From assembly GCF_021654135.1 (NCBI RefSeq), contig NZ_JAKGSD010000001.1, forward strand, positions 372,001 to 436,000: DNA of 64,000 nt, written 5' to 3'. Of the stretch, positions 63,401 to 64,000 are shown in pieces. The DNA comes from Amycolatopsis tucumanensis. GTDB lineage: Bacteria > Actinomycetota > Actinomycetes > Mycobacteriales > Pseudonocardiaceae. The notes beneath the pieces were generated by a model, which was not told where the DNA came from, made no database searches, and saw only the letters and a program-made list of their open reading frames with translations. Each line of letters begins with the position of its first letter. The first letter of the stretch is position 1. Both the position numbers and the translations under genes were made by a program.

Positions 63401-64000
63401 TCAGGCGCCGCGGCCCCGCTCGGTGTCGGCCTCGATGTGCTCCTTGCGGACCTCGCCGGCCACGGTCTCGGTGTCCTGAACCTGGTCCTTGGCCAGCCGC
63501 ACCCGTTCGACCGGCACCGCTTCGGTGTCCACCACCGGCCGCTCCTCGCGGAGCACGACCTCGTGTTCCTCCTCCGAGATGGCGGGCCCGTCCATGGCCT
63601 GGCCGCGGTTGGCGTCGGTGATCGGCTCCCGCTCGACGCGCACTTCCTCCCGGGTGACCGGGACCTGGATTTGCTCGGTCTCGGTCACCACGTACTTCCG
63701 CAGCCGGGCGCGGCCGCGTTCACGCTGCTCGGTGCCGACCCGCAGCCGCTCCTCCGAGCGCGTCATGGCGTCGTCGGTGGTCGGGCCGGAGATGTCCCGG
63801 CCGGTGGTCTCCTCGTGGCCTCCGGCTTGCCCGGGCACCTGGTAGTGGCGGTAGAGCCGCTGCTCCTCGCTCTCGTCGATGTGGCGGCCCTGGGCGGTCG
63901 GGTCGGGCTCGACCCGCGGCGCGTCCTTGATCAGGTCCTTGGGGTAGGCCGTCTCCAGGTCGCCGTCGTCGCGTGGGCGCACCCCCTGGACGGGCACCAG
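63401..64000 (-). CDS. PRC-barrel/DUF2382 protein, 5' end beyond the window
   Basis: The visible 198 or so residues begin in what looks like the last strand of a PRC barrel (PVQGVRPRDDGDLETAYPKD), then LYRHYQVPG. The DUF2382 domain follows (RSEERLRVGTEQRERGRARL, VRVEREPITDANRGQAMDGP, HIEADTERGRGA at the end). The frame stays open to the right edge, so the N-terminal PRC part is missing from the window. Such proteins are linked to stress responses; their function is unproven. Confidence 0.88.
   Translation of the reverse strand: MVPVQGVRPRDDGDLETAYPKDLIKDAPRVEPDPTAQGRHIDESEEQRLYRHYQVPGQAGGHEETTGRDISGPTTDDAMTRSEERLRVGTEQRERGRARLRKYVVTETEQIQVPVTREEVRVEREPITDANRGQAMDGPAISEEEHEVVLREERPVVDTEAVPVERVRLAKDQVQDTETVAGEVRKEHIEADTERGRGA

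Overview
The window is high-GC actinobacterial DNA, most like Amycolatopsis or another Pseudonocardiaceae member. This is inferred from codon use, many GTG and some TTG starts, ATGA/GTGA gene overlaps, rbpA, an Rpf-like secreted muralytic protein, a mycothiol-type MDMPI domain, ECF41 sigma SigJ, CGNR zinc-finger proteins, a SARP regulator and a vanHAX locus. No rRNA, tRNA or CRISPR array was seen.

Layout. 1-4 kb: an envelope-stress operon with an ECF sigma factor, a soluble zinc anti-sigma fused to an Asp23 domain, three more Asp23/Gls24-type proteins, a DUF2273-like miniprotein, a DUF6286 protein and the AmaP anchor. 4-17.4 kb: small regulator/enzyme pairs (SGNH hydrolase/AraC, HxlR/DHA2 exporter, NfeD/SPFH, MHS transporter/TetR, FAD oxidoreductase/SigJ, CGNR protein, patatin). 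17.5-21.4 kb: SMP-30 protein, then a tyrosine recombinase divergent from a zinc-finger coiled-coil protein. A cluster of AT-rich inverted repeats separates these two, and about three 171-bp tandem repeats follow the coiled-coil gene. 21.4-34.9 kb: HxlR/MFS, Nudix-wHTH/ADP-ribosylglycohydrolase, more regulators and enzymes, and a graveyard of two collapsed genes at 30.3-30.7 kb. 34.9-41.5 kb: a large SARP regulator, an MFS exporter and an FAD oxygenase fused to an MDMPI domain.

42.4-48.1 kb is the most notable block. It is a vanHAX glycopeptide-resistance operon extended by a C39-like cysteine peptidase and a MurG paralogue, facing a VanS kinase gene. The promoter regions of vanH and vanS carry the same 11-bp-period direct repeat (CGCATATCG), but no vanR is present. 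The first three enzymes should replace D-Ala-D-Ala by D-Ala-D-Lac; the last two are candidates for processing or committing the altered precursor.

48-60 kb: a phosphotransferase with a CGNR regulator, epoxide hydrolase, TetR/aldo-keto reductase with two operators, a rifampicin monooxygenase (Rox), and an AraC-VOC-UvrA-like (DrrC type) set. 60-64 kb returns to core functions: a glycerophosphodiester phosphodiesterase, an Rpf-like protein, thymidine kinase, rbpA behind a textbook SigR promoter, and a PRC/DUF2382 protein cut by the right edge. Resistance-type functions (glycopeptide, rifampicin, drug exporters, UvrA-like) are dense over the right half.
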